Assembly: GCA_963931865.1 (NCBI GenBank)
Contig: OZ007510.1
Span: 870,501-934,500, forward strand
DNA from: Axinella damicornis
Taxonomy: Eukaryota; Porifera; Demospongiae; Axinellida; Axinellidae
Reading direction: 5' to 3'
DNA: 64,000 nucleotides
Part shown: positions 27,601-38,990 of the stretch, in pieces
Layout of the letters: the number at the start of each line of letters is the position of its first letter
Position numbering within the stretch: position 1 is the stretch's first letter
The notes under the pieces: model-generated
Seen by the model: the letters and a program-made list of their open reading frames with translations, nothing else
Told to the model about the DNA's origin: nothing
The model's database searches: none
Position numbers and translations under genes: made by a program

Positions 27601-30259
27601 AGGTCAAACCCGGGATGGCCATGGCCGGACCGGCCGTAGTGGCTCCTACGGCCCTGAGTATACAGTGAGGAGAGACAGTGTAGCTCCCCTGCTAACTAAA
27701 ATGTCGTCGTAGTAAATAAATAGCTTACTACCATATGGGTAGTCAGGAGAGATATATAATATTAGCCCCACTGCTAACTAAGTACATTGGCTGGCCTACT
27801 TCCATATGGGTAGTAAGGAGAGAGATTAGCCCCACTGCTAACCAAGTACATGACCTACTTCCATATTATTATGGGTATACAGTGAGGAGAGACAGCAGCT
27901 ACTATGCCTGTCACTATAACTAGGATGATTTTGTAGTACATAGCTAACTTACTTCCATATGGGTAGTGAGGGGAGACAGTGGGGACCAGCTGGGATACTG
28001 GAGCCATAATCCTGTGACGTATAAATGGGACTCGGAAGCATTGACTGTGGGTGGGTGCACGCAAGAGGAAGGGGGGAGGACTGGCTACCATGATAGCTCA
28101 GGGGGCTGGAAAGTCCATTTATCCCACCATTTTGAAGTGAAGAATAAGCACAATGCTTGAGAGGATCAGCACTGAGGGGCTCCTCGAGATCTGGGCTGTT
28201 AGGCTGAACAGGGGAATCGCTGCTTGCAGAGTGTGAGTTGGTAGGGCTTTGAAGGACTGATGCGCTGCTCAGGTGCATCTAAGAATGGATTAAAATACGT
28301 GGAATATTGATCGCCACCCCAGCTAAAACCAAGTCATGGTAACCAAAGCCAGAGCAAAATGCTGTCAGGACCCTATTAGCTAGCTAATGTGACGAGATTC
28401 AGAAGTATGACTGCATGTAGAGAGGGACCTCACTGTAACCAAAACAGTTCATGGTAGACAGGTGCATGCATGCAGTACACTCTACACAGCACGTACTCCA
28501 TAACCTGCTCAAAACCCTACAGTGCCAGCTAACTAGCTACATAATAACTATTCTATCACAATAAATGAGTGGTACCAGGAGCGCATAATGAGGTAGCGAG
28601 CGGAAGGAAGGGAGGAGCGTGAAACGACCACGCAAAAGATTAAAAATTGAAATCTTTCCCACGGTAGTCCCGTTACTATTTTCAGCTCGCACACGTAGGG
28701 AAACTTCAAAGAAGGATGACTACTAGAACACAGAGAAAAGGCCAGTATCAGGACTCCAATGGTAGCAAGGCACAGGAATGACATACTGGTAGTGACAGAT
28801 CTCGAGAAAGTGCTGTATGACGATGCATTCGATCGAGCCGCTTCACACAGCCAAGCGGGTGTCTCGACTAGTGGAAATAACTGCCCCTTCTGCTTTTCTG
28901 GAGTTCATGACTGCTGGGAACATCCCGCGACACTTACGGACACTATCTTCTCTCTCTCCCATCGAGATTTGGCCCGTTGCTGTAGGCCTAGTCAGTCAAT
29001 GAAAAACAACAATAGCTACCAGGGCCGGCGCGGCCGGTAAGGCCGGTACGGTTTTGGCCATACCACTTTTTAGTCGCCTAGGTACTGTACGGCTCTGGTG
29101 GACTGTTCATAGCTCATGTCTCTTGTTGCGGTACGTGTCTTAGTTAGTCTCCAGATCCAAGTCGCTGTGGCCTTGTTGAAGTAGACTGTTTATCACGCTC
29201 GCCCTAATTAGTAGGCGTGGGCTACCGGTATACCTTCCGCGTCCTAGAAGTTATGCGCGCAAAGCGTGACATCTCCATTCCACGTCGACGGTCACGGATG
29301 ACACGGAATGCAGAAAGCAGTTACAGTGCAGTGCAAAGCACGAAGGTGCCACGAGAGCCCATCCAGACAACTGAAAAATGAAGGTGAAAAAGGTGAAATC
29401 ACTGCCTTCGGCAGTGGCCGTACCACTCAAAAATAGCTCGCGCCGGCGCTGGCTACACGTGCAAGAATAGTAACGGGACTACAGTGGGAACATTTTCAAA
29501 TTTTTATCTTTTGCGTGGTCATTTCACACTCCTCCCTTCCTTCCGCTCACTACCTCATTATGCGCTCCTGGTGGTACAATAGTGCAACACAATAATATGA
29601 TGAACGCCCAACAATACATTTCATTACTACCCCCAATAAAAGTTAAACCCTAATATGCACTGCTGGATATACCTATATGCATGATCAACCCTTCTCATCA
29701 TGCAGTCCCACAAATATTGCTAGGTTTTGTTGACAAGTGTTGGTTCTGCAACAAACTTTGCGGCTTACAAATTTCCTGTATCAGTATTATACATTGAATT
29801 TAGACACGCAGTTGACTTTTTAGCTATAATTAGTTTTGTACTCTATGATTAGCAAGTTGAGTAGCGCTACATGAGAAAACTCACCGGAGATGTGAGTCCA
29901 TTTGTAAGGGAGGTCGGAGGCAAGGCTGTAGTTCCCGGAAAGCTGCAACTAGAAGGCAACATTGAGGTCTGGAAGAAAGCGGAGGGGTTGACGTTGGCAC
30001 TTGGAGGATGGTGGAAATGGGGATTGTAGGGTGACCGATGCATGTGGGGCAGTCTTGGGGGCGATATGGCATAGGGTGAAGGTCGCATGGCGTGCGTTGA
30101 GAGGGCCATATCTATATGGATGAGAGAGATCAGTTCAGTGAAGTGCACGACACACATCCCATTAACGTCCCTCCCCACATCACAACTGGATGAAGTTCCA
30201 TGGCTGGAATTAAGCTTGCACATAGGATGCAATACTCTCTTAGTTGCAGTCATGATCAC
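24478..30259 (-). CDS. Iroquois-like TALE homeobox transcription factor
   Basis: Minus-strand exons: 30111 (or 30259) to 29885, 28278-27953, 26832-26640, 24616-24478, then unidentified. Phases chain as 0, 2, 0. The homeodomain is split between the last two exons at residue 44/45, a classic homeobox intron site. It reads LIKWFEEHKDHPYPTRHEK, with the TALE three-residue loop extension PYP, then QLTFTQ, then VSTWFANARRRMKK, with Ala at position 50. STWFANARRR is typical of Irx. The N-terminus is Pro/Ser/His-rich. The acidic-serine tail after the homeodomain (SSEEAEERSISDDSS) matches the region after Irx homeodomains. The protein would bind DNA in the nucleus. Other TALE classes such as Mkx or TGIF are less likely. 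Confidence 0.8.
24700..25205. repeat. 35-bp minisatellite (CAGTGAGGGAGGCTTGTGCC unit)
   Basis: About 12 units with T/C and G/A variants, in the homeobox gene intron. The rest of that intron, 25206-26630, has a short CCCT tract at 25855 and no gene. Confidence 0.93.
26640..26832 (-). CDS. Irx-like homeodomain exon 1
   Basis: Acceptor TATTTTTGCAG, donor GTGAGC. Encodes YKLTPERAIPLIKWFEEH, KDHPYPTRHEKILL and STQLTFTQ, that is helices 1 and 2 and the start of helix 3 of a TALE homeodomain. Confidence 0.88.
27095..27960. repeat. Dispersed copies of an exon-end/5' splice-site segment
   Basis: The motif ACTTCC(A/G)TATGGGTAGT, followed by GGAGAGACAG and GCTAACTA-type sequence, occurs at about 27104, 27185, 27274, 27726, 27797 and 27856. 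The last copy at about 27951 is the genuine Irx exon end and donor on the minus strand. Confidence 0.75.
27290..27656. mobile_element. Inverted-repeat element, CAGGGCCGTAGGA terminus
   Basis: Left CAGGGCCGTAGGA and right TCCTACGGCCCTG are exact inverses. It contains an inverted copy of the block shared with 19745-19995. It interrupts the donor-copy repeats of the Irx intron. Confidence 0.7.
27953..28278 (-). CDS. Irx-like exon 2, Ser/Pro-rich
   Basis: Acceptor ATTCTTAG, donor GTAAGT. Encodes HLSSASVLQSPTNSHSASS and LPSPIYTSQDYGSS, low-complexity regulatory sequence. It ends in phase 2, matching the homeodomain exon. The donor region is duplicated several times in the following intron. Confidence 0.65.
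28576..29570. mobile_element. Inverted-repeat element, CAGGAGCGCAT terminus, 7-bp TSD
   Basis: The terminal parts are complementary over about 100 bp: left CAGGAGCGCATAATGAGGTA, right end its inverse. The flanking 7-bp duplication is GTGGTAC. Inside lies a second inverted-repeat element at about 29024-29450 (CAGGGCCGGCGCG against CGCGCCGGCGCTG). Confidence 0.8.
29885..30111 (-). CDS. Irx-like N-terminal exon
   Basis: Encodes MALSTHAMRPSPYAISPPR, a His/Pro-rich stretch, and ends LTSP at donor GTGAGT. A start ATG lies at 30109-30107. The frame is also open to an upstream ATG at 30259, and an acceptor-like CATATAG lies just before the inner ATG, so the start is not settled. Confidence 0.6.
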
Positions 30260-30902
30260 CTAGCACGACCCGCGGTTGCCTATACATGTAGCTATAGGCG
30301 GCCGCCGCCGACGGCTAAACATCTTCGTGCAGCCTACCCTTGTTCAGCCGTGCTATGCAGGTTGAACGACTGCGGGTGGATAATCACAGGATCTGTACAG
30401 CAGTAAATGATTGGTGGATCTACATTGAGGATTCTAGGCGACCCCAACCGTTTGCCTTGCAATTGCGAACGGCGGGATCGCCAACGGTGAAGTATCGATA
30501 GGTCGGACATGCAGCGCAGGCTGCTAGCCAGAGATACTGACATCCACAACCCGTGCTAACCTCTTCAGTTGCAGTACAAATGTGAAGATACTCTTTATTG
30601 GCGTTCTGCTGCTGAAGAACTTTTATTATTAACGGCTTCTCTCGACAACGCACAACAATGGTTGCGAAGATTCATCGAAGTAACTGGTTATCACTGCGCG
30701 TGCTTGCTTTATTGCAAGACGATGCAGACTCGTTGTCTTCACTTCCACACAAGCAGGAGACAACATAACGGGCACCAGAAATCGATGAATAAATAATAAA
30801 CACCGATTTCGTATTGCATGCAAATAATGTGTGCATAGACACGCCTTCCAGCACGAGACGTAGCTAGACAAATAATTTTTGTGACGTCTTTATGCAGCCA
30901 GA
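30260..30902. promoter_or_regulatory. Head-to-head intergenic region between Irx-like and BBS10-like genes
   Basis: About 640-790 bp separates the two start codons. It includes a GC-rich patch (GGCGGCCGCCGCCGACGG at about 30298). I see no clear TATA box. A shared bidirectional promoter is inference from geometry. Confidence 0.4.
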
Positions 30903-31863
30903 ATGGCTACTACCAGTGCTCTGCGAGCTGCAGCGGACTTGGCGACCTTGATTCAACCGTGCTTCGGACCAAATGGTACAGTAGTTAAGTCTATCCACTG
31001 AAATACCCTGTTAGAAGCGCTGTCTGTTGCTAAAAATTTAACGTGTTGTTGGTATGTTGGGAATCATTCTAAATGTTGCCCACTCATAGGGCTGTGTGTG
31101 TTGCTGGAGGCTTCTGACGGGCACGCAGGCAGCACCAGTAGTGGAATACAGCTGTCCCAGTCCATTCTGTCGTCGCATCCAGCGAATGGCTGTGTATGTA
31201 CTGAGTTCTGTATCAGATGGATCTGTATTGTACATAGCTACTTATTATTAATTATGTACGCTACTGAACTATCTACTTCAAATGCTAGCTATTATGCAGA
31301 CACTGTATGTGTGTGCTAAGGGTGGGGCTAGCTGCGTGTGCACATGTGCATACTCCACTAGACCACATACAACTTGTCCACATGCTAATCTCCTACCCTC
31401 AAGCAAATCACTAAGTGGCCAACACTAAAATGTGGCTTGTCTGTACCCACACAAGATTATCTTTGTTTCTATATCCTTCTTCTCTAGGCAGGGATACTTA
31501 TTACCAGGGCAGTGAAAGAGCATCATAGCATTTCAGGTGGCTCCTCTGTACCCATCTCTTTGCTTGTTCTAACCACATGACTTATGGGACTCTATAGTGT
31601 GCAAATAGCACAAACATAACAATTTTGGGGTGAACTCGACTAAGTTTCTCATAATTATATACTCTCACGCAAAAACACGCACATGCACACAGGAGATGGT
31701 TCTAAAAAGATGCTGCTTGTTCTGGCAGAAGCTCTGAGAGAGGTACAGGCTATGTGCTAAGAACCTAGCTAAACTTCTCTTAAGCTCTGTTCGTGTCCCA
31801 TCCCTCACTAGATATACCGTCACTGTCCATCACAATCAGAAAGGTTGAAGTTTCATTTTGAAG
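30903..31863 (+). CDS. BBS10: BBS10-like exons 1-5 (equatorial domain, N-terminal)
   Basis: Exons 30903-30975 (ATG), 31090-31193, 31488-31536, 31693-31742 and 31812-31863. They encode MATTSALRAAADLATLIQ, CFGPNG, LCVLLEASDGHAG, SILSSHPANGC, AGILITRAVKEHHSI, GDGSKKMLLVLAEALRE and IYRHCPSQSERLKF. All internal phases agree. The start ATG is the first in frame and heads the chaperonin N-terminal helix. Confidence 0.8.
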
Positions 31864-34800
31864 GTAATTCCCTACGACTAATATTTAGAGGTTGCCAATG
31901 CAAACCGTGTTTTCATAGACCTAGTAGTTTGGTATTATAGTTTCAGCTCTGAAACTTCATTCATCGGGACTTGGTCTCTAACGTCAGACACCTATGCATC
32001 TGCTACACGAAAAGCAGGATGATCACAGCAACCAGTTGCTACGCCTCGGGAACTAGGTCAACCAACGTACCATAGGTGGTTCTTCTACTCTCAAGTTTTG
32101 ATTGCTGGCAGACTGAGCTGAAAAACTTCATTTTGGATATTAAATGAACAGGAACTCACGTGATCGTGCCAGACTACTGCGTATGAGCTGTTGATGCAAC
32201 TGAGCCGCTCTAAGGTGGTTTAGCTCACATGGTTTTCAGTTCAAATCAAGCGTGGTTAGGTCAAAGTCCGGTAATCAGTGGCGGTAATTCACTCGTGTGG
32301 AGGGAAATACTTTGCAGGGCTCAGTCATTGAGGAAGAATGGCTTTTGCTCAGATTGGGGAGCAGAAACAATTCACTCTCAGCCTGGTCATAGTTTTACCT
32401 AAAGATTATTGGCACTGCGTGACATCACATCACTTTGTGGAGGAGTTGTAAGCTAGCCACCTCCGAACCAGCCTGGGAACAACACTTGCTCTGTAGCACA
32501 AGCTGGTTGAGTCTACCCATGAGAGATGAGGCATCATTGTGAAAAGTGAATTTGCCCTGCCTGTTGCACTAGCCTACCAGCAGTCAAATTAATTTTATAT
32601 CCCCAATCCACTAAACCTGTGTACTGTTGCACCTCGAGTGTCACACGGGCACTGTTCTGAGGTTCACCTTTTGTGCCGCTGGATCAGTGTATACGCAAAG
32701 GGCAGGTTTTACTCCTGAGTCTTCGATAAATGCTTACCTGGGCTATAACCACAGCTTGCTCTAGTTGCACCAGCTACCAGCAGTGCAGTTTCCAAAAACA
32801 CTGAATTAATACCCATCAAATTCACATGCCCAATCCACTAAATTTTGTCAGCTTTATTAGTAAAATTTTTAATGGTGACCTTTAAATTTTAAGTGGTTTA
32901 ATAATTATCCCAGATAGTATTTTTGACCTCTGTTTCATGGCTGACTAACTGCCAGTCTTGTGTTCTCACTTCTGATCCGCTGCAGTTTCCCAGGCCCTGC
33001 ACCAACTTCAGTCAGCGCCATTGCAGAGTGACATAATACCCTCTCTGAGATCCAAGGTACGTGTGTGTCTTTTGCTGTACATGTGTGCGACACTCCCAGC
33101 ATATCGTCTACATGAGACTGGTATGTGAAAACATCTTTATAAGCTTGTACAATTAGGAGCTTCTGGGCATGTTTTGACTGACTTCCCAGAGAACTACATT
33201 GATGTTGCTTTGGTTGTGTTCTCGTTCAAGTGGCAACCACACTCGTTCCCGTGGCAACCACACTCGTTCCGCCTCCTGGTACAGCGACTGGTAGGGCTAA
33301 CTCACTTTCCAGAACGATGCCTCGTGCCTTGCTCTACTCTCACCTCGTGGATACGTCAGCCAGAGATGCATGCTTCCGTGATCGAAAATGGCAGCTGGGG
33401 ACGAGAGTCGAACCTGTGCTTAACAGCGAATATGTGCCTATAAGTGAACTGTGCTTAATAACGTGCGACTTCGGTACTACAACTTTGTATATCGATTGAT
33501 ATATTGGGATTGGTATCAAACTACCATATTATAATTCTCCTCAATTCCTAATACTAATTTGTATGCAGACTTTACAGGACGACCAAAACACGTACAGGAA
33601 CAAACGACACTTCACTCATTTCTCTTATTGCACTAACATTACAGTAGACCCACATAGTCCTCCAGGGAGTTTGCCAATGTACTAGGCCTGTCTGCCGGCA
33701 CCGCCATGTTGACTGCATACACATGAATGATCAGAGGAAGTTGGACACAGTCATGTGACCTACGTGCGTAGGTGAATTTATATGGAGGTTTACTATACTG
33801 AATTGTGTTCTCAGTAGTCTTTACGGTTATCTCAACAAACCTTACATCGTTCGAAAGCTCCAGTAGTCTAAAAGTATAGATTCCAAATACAAGTAGCTTT
33901 GCTCGCTTTGCTCACTCAGCTACTTCCCCCTCGTTCACCTACCGTGAGTAATCCGGCGCCGGACAGCTCTCTGTGCTGAGCTGCTGCTCCCCGATTGCAT
34001 CCGCTTGCCCCCCGATTGCGTCCGCTTCAGCTGCTGCTCGCCGCTTGCGTCTGCTTCGAATCAGCTGCTGCTCCCTGGCCCGATTGCATCCGCTTCATCT
34101 GCTGCTTCCCGTTTGCGTCCGCTTCCAGCTGCTGCTCCCCGATTGCGCCTGCTTCAGCTGCTGCTGCATGCTTGCCGCTTGCGTCCGCTTCAGCTGCTGC
34201 TCCCGATCGCGTCCGCTTTGGCTGCTGCTCCCGATCGCGTCCGCTTTGACTGCTGCTCCCCGATTGCGTCTGCTTCGACTGTTGCTCCCCGCTTCCGCTT
34301 GCAGCCCCAGCTGGATTCCAGCCCAATGTTCTCGAACATTCTTCGTGGAGTTCGAGGTTCAGTAAATATATTAAAGTACGAAGGTCGCGCGTCACTATAG
34401 TCTAGTCCCGCCCCACGAACATCCCACTTCTACATTTTCATGCAAGTCCTGGGCCCCATTGATGGGGGGGGGGGGGGGGGGTAATATCACATCATCACTG
34501 AACTCAACTGAATTATGGTAAATGGCATTGGCAATTAAGGGCAAATTCCTTTTTTAAGGCGAACCACTCTTCATCAAGGGCTTAGTGGGATTCCAACCAC
34601 TGTACCAACAGGTGTCACACATTGGAGATCAGTACTGGTCTATCACCATCGTACTTCATGTTTTCTCACAGGATGTGACACGCTTGACAAGACTCACAAA
34701 CTTTGCCGACATCAAGTTGGTATCTTGTAAACTGTTGGACACGTGTGAGTGACTTTATGATGTACAAGGGATTGTTAAATGATACATTGTCTTTGTTCAA

Positions 34801-37800
34801 AACATTGTTTGTAATTTGATCGTACTTGTAAGCCAGAGACGTACAATACAAAAGGTATTATCATAACCTGCGTCCTTGAGCATCTCAAGGGTACATTCGA
34901 GGTGGACTAACTCAGTTGTGTGCTAACCACCTGGCCGCCCGGAGAAGCTAACCTGTTCAGTACCTAGTTCATACAGCATCCACTGTCTGGCTGGCCACAT
35001 TCCAGTTGCTCATGATGAAATGTACCAGGCTCTCCTCTAGGGCTCCAATGACTAGGGAATTTCCCTAGTCAACTAATTGGCTAGGGAGTTTCCCTAGATG
35101 ACTAATTGGCTAATAGCTTACACTACTAATTGACTACAAAACGAAAAGTTTGAAAATGGATATCTTCTGCCAGCTCAACTCACTGTTCCTGTGTTGGCAG
35201 TGGAACAGGTCCAGCAGACCCGGCTACCGCCGGACGACATCTTCCGGCAGACCCGGCTACCGCCGGACGACATCTTCCAGCAGACCCGGCTACCGCCGGA
35301 CGACATCTTCCAGCAGACCCGGCTACCGCCGGACGACATCTTCCAGCAGACCCGGCTACCGCCGGACGACATCTTCCAGCAGACCTGGCTACCGCCGGAC
35401 GACATCTTCCAGCAGACCCGGCTACCGCCGGACGACATCTTCCAGCAGACCCGGCTACCGCCGGACGACATCTTCCAGCAGACCCGGCTACCGCAGGACG
35501 ACATCTTCCAGCAGACCCGGCTACCGCTGGACCAATGTTTGCTGTATGGCACCTGAGCTAGAACTAGCAGAGCTCTCAACCATCTTGTTACAACCACGAG
35601 CAAGAGGTAACGAATTGCGCATGCCCAGCGACTAACCAACACACACGAAGTTTAGTCAACAACCTTAGTTCAGGCCCTACTCTCCTCTCATGGTACCCTC
35701 ATTCAATACACCTTTCAGGAAGTAAATTGCTGGTTATTAGTAGTAGTTATTTATGTGGCCTTAGCCGAATGTTGATGTCTGTGTTAAAGCTGGACGTAAT
35801 GACTGTTTTGCCCTACGCATCACTCAGTTGAAGGTTCTACCAGTGAGAACTAATCACTGAACCTATCTCCTGTGTATCCAGGTTTTGGAAGCCAGTACAG
35901 CTACCACGTCAAGAAGAAGCTGACAGACCTTGTCTCAACTCTGCTCTTTCCTGCCAACACAAAGGAATTTATAGCCATGCAAAAGGTGAAGTTTAGACAG
36001 CCTATTGTGCAGGGTTTCATGTGGGGGAGGAGGGATGGGATTTCTAAATGGAACACTGTTGTGTATTTTATCCCTTTAGCAGTTTCTGTGGAATGATGTT
36101 ATTATGTGCATAGTGATCCTGCTTACTGTGTAGTCAGACCTTAGTCTCGGCCCCAGACCCAAACCAACCCCAGCGCGGATCGCTTCCGGTATCACTGATA
36201 CTATTTGCGATCCGTGCTGGGGTGGTTTGGGTCTGGGACCGAGACTAGTCAGACCTCTGCCAAGAAACTCTCCCATTCAGTGTTCACATACCGTATTTCC
36301 GCGATCAAATGCTGCGGCTACTATTTATTCTGTCACGTGGCTACAATTCGAGGGCAGCCGCTAACTAATCAGAGGTGGTGTTTATTAAACTCAGCATGAA
36401 CAAGGAAGTGAGGAAACAGATGGAACACCGTATATGCACAAAGAAGCTTGAAGTTTTGCTTCAGCCCTGTGTGGTACCATCATATTACCCCGACAAAACG
36501 GTAGGAAACTGCCAAAGCCATTACTGTCGCAAAAGATTTTGCAGGTCACGCATCACTCACCCTCGTGCCTCGACCTCAGGAAATGCCAAATTTTCTTAGA
36601 CAGCTCTCAGGGAACAGATTTCCTGTGACACCTGCCATTTGAATACTGACCACGGCTACTAAACAGTGGCAGCGTTTATTCGTTCAGCCCTTCTGGAGGT
36701 GCAGCTATTATTCAAGGGCGGCGTTTGATTACTGAAATACGGTATCTGAGAAATACGCGCATCAGTGTGCAATTAACCCCATGTTTTGTTCCCTCTGAGA
36801 GGTTTACAACAATGGTGGCTAACGATGGCCTGGAGATGGCAAGAGCCTATTTAGACCAGGTCCCCCGGGACAGCTTAATGTTCCCTTAGAAATACATGCG
36901 ATCTTCTCAGCTGAGTGCACCCTGAAGGAGGAACAATCCCTGTTGCCTATTTGGATTAGAACCTGGGACCTCTAGATAGGCCTACAGTTTGGTGGTTTGG
37001 CCACCTGGTCACCAAGAACCCCCTTTAAGTGATAGCTACAGACTGCATCATGAAGCTTTCAATTTGTGGTGGCACATCTGGCTGGTGTCAATTCTGGCAG
37101 TGTCCTTGGGGGATAGGTTCTGTGTTAGCAGAAGGGTGGGACAGGGGTGCACCCAAAGGGTGGGACAAGGGGAAGTGGTGGGTGCCCCCTAAAGGGTGAA
37201 AACGTGTATGGGCTTGGCTATGGGACTGGGCTTAGAACGGGCTTGGATAACAGTTATGTTCATTTGCCATTTTGGGTGGATGATATATTGCCAGAAGGCA
37301 ATAGTACCCAATTTCCCTTTTGAGTGACATATGAATCTTTTGTTCTGGCAATACTGTGCAGCCAATTGTTGCCAAATATAGTATAGCGTTGGTCTAATAG
37401 CCCAGAATTGCTATTTTTGCTTATCAATGCAAACATTGCCAGAAATGGCAAAGTGACGAAAATACATAGAAAACAGGCTAAAAGTGACTTCCAGTGCAAA
37501 GAATTTAGCAGTTATTCGGTTAGCAGAGCGACTGTTTGGAAAGTTGGGGATGTGAATTCTCAAATCAGGGAAGACTAGTTAGCTTCTAAGTTATGATCTT
37601 GACTGCCCTAATTGCATTACTAACAGTCTTGGGTTATTAAATCACCAAACCAGGGTTCTAGACAGCTTGGCTGGTGAAATTGATGCTGCTGGCCTGAAAG
37701 GTGAGCCACTGTAATAACAGTGGTGCAGCTGGCTCCCCCTTGCTTTGCCAGTTGCTTAGATTACAGAGTGATTGTACCCGGTTGGGGCTGGGGCTGTGGT

Positions 37801-38449
37801 GGTGGGCTTCCCAGCAACACCGGCAACTCCAGCTAGAGAGTGCAAAAGTCCTCACCATAAGATTGATAGATAAGAGGGACAGAGATAGGGAGGTCATATA
37901 CAGGTGGGGAGGCAGTTAGGTACTAGGTAGCTAAGATAACTAGAGAGAGATGGATGGATGGGTGGATAGATAGAAGGCTGGATAACTAGTAGCTAGCATA
38001 GATAGCTAGATAGCTGGATAGGTAGATAGATAGCTGGATAGGTAGATAGATAGCTGGATAATAGCTAGCTAGCTAGCTAGCTAGCTAGCTATCTAGCTCA
38101 TTCCCTGGGTGACCACCTGATGCAGTAGCTAGCTGCTCTGAGGTAGCTGCTCTGAGGTAGCTGCTCTGAGGTAGCTGCTCTGAGGTAGCTGCTCTGAGGT
38201 AGCTGCTCTGAGGTAGCTGCTCTGAGCTAGCTGCTCTGAGGTAGCTGCTCTGAGGTAGCTGCTCTGAGCTCACTGTTCAATCTTCTCCCTTGTAGAATTT
38301 GCAGTTCTGCATTGGTAACCTTGACTCCATGACAGTCCACCTTCCTGGGGCTCCAGTCACGGACTCTCAAGTCTGTCCTGGGTGAGCTGTTCTTCCCATA
38401 GCTATGTACAGCAAGGCAGCTTTATAGAAGAAGCATGTATGCTGTGTGT

Positions 38450-38483
<34 letters not shown>

Positions 38484-38915
38484 TGGAGGGCCTTCACTGT
38501 CACTTGCACTCTGTCACAAACACAACTCCTAGGTTCTTGATTGACAGAGATTTTATCAACCCTCCTGAAGACCTTCAGGGACTCAGAAAGTTAGTTGGAT
38601 ACCTAGCTATGGTCCACGTACTCTAATGCTCACCCACGTCCGTGCCCATCTCTCCAGCTTCAGCATGTTGCTGGTGTTGTCTGGTGTGGGACTGGAGGAG
38701 GCTGACTCCACACCAACACAATTTAGGTATAAAACTCTCCTTGCTTCTCTTTCGCTCTCAGTGCAGTGGGCCCATGTTGTGGCACTTAAGAAGCCATGAC
38801 CACTATAGCCAGTTATTCATCAATCTTGTTGAACAAAGTCTGTCCTCCTCTCACCCTCTCTCTCTCCTCCTCTCTCCCTCTTCCTCTCTCCCTCTCTCTC
38901 CCTCTCCCTCTATCT

Positions 38916-38946
<31 letters not shown>

Positions 38947-38957
38947 CTCCCTCTATC

Positions 38958-38990
<33 letters not shown>

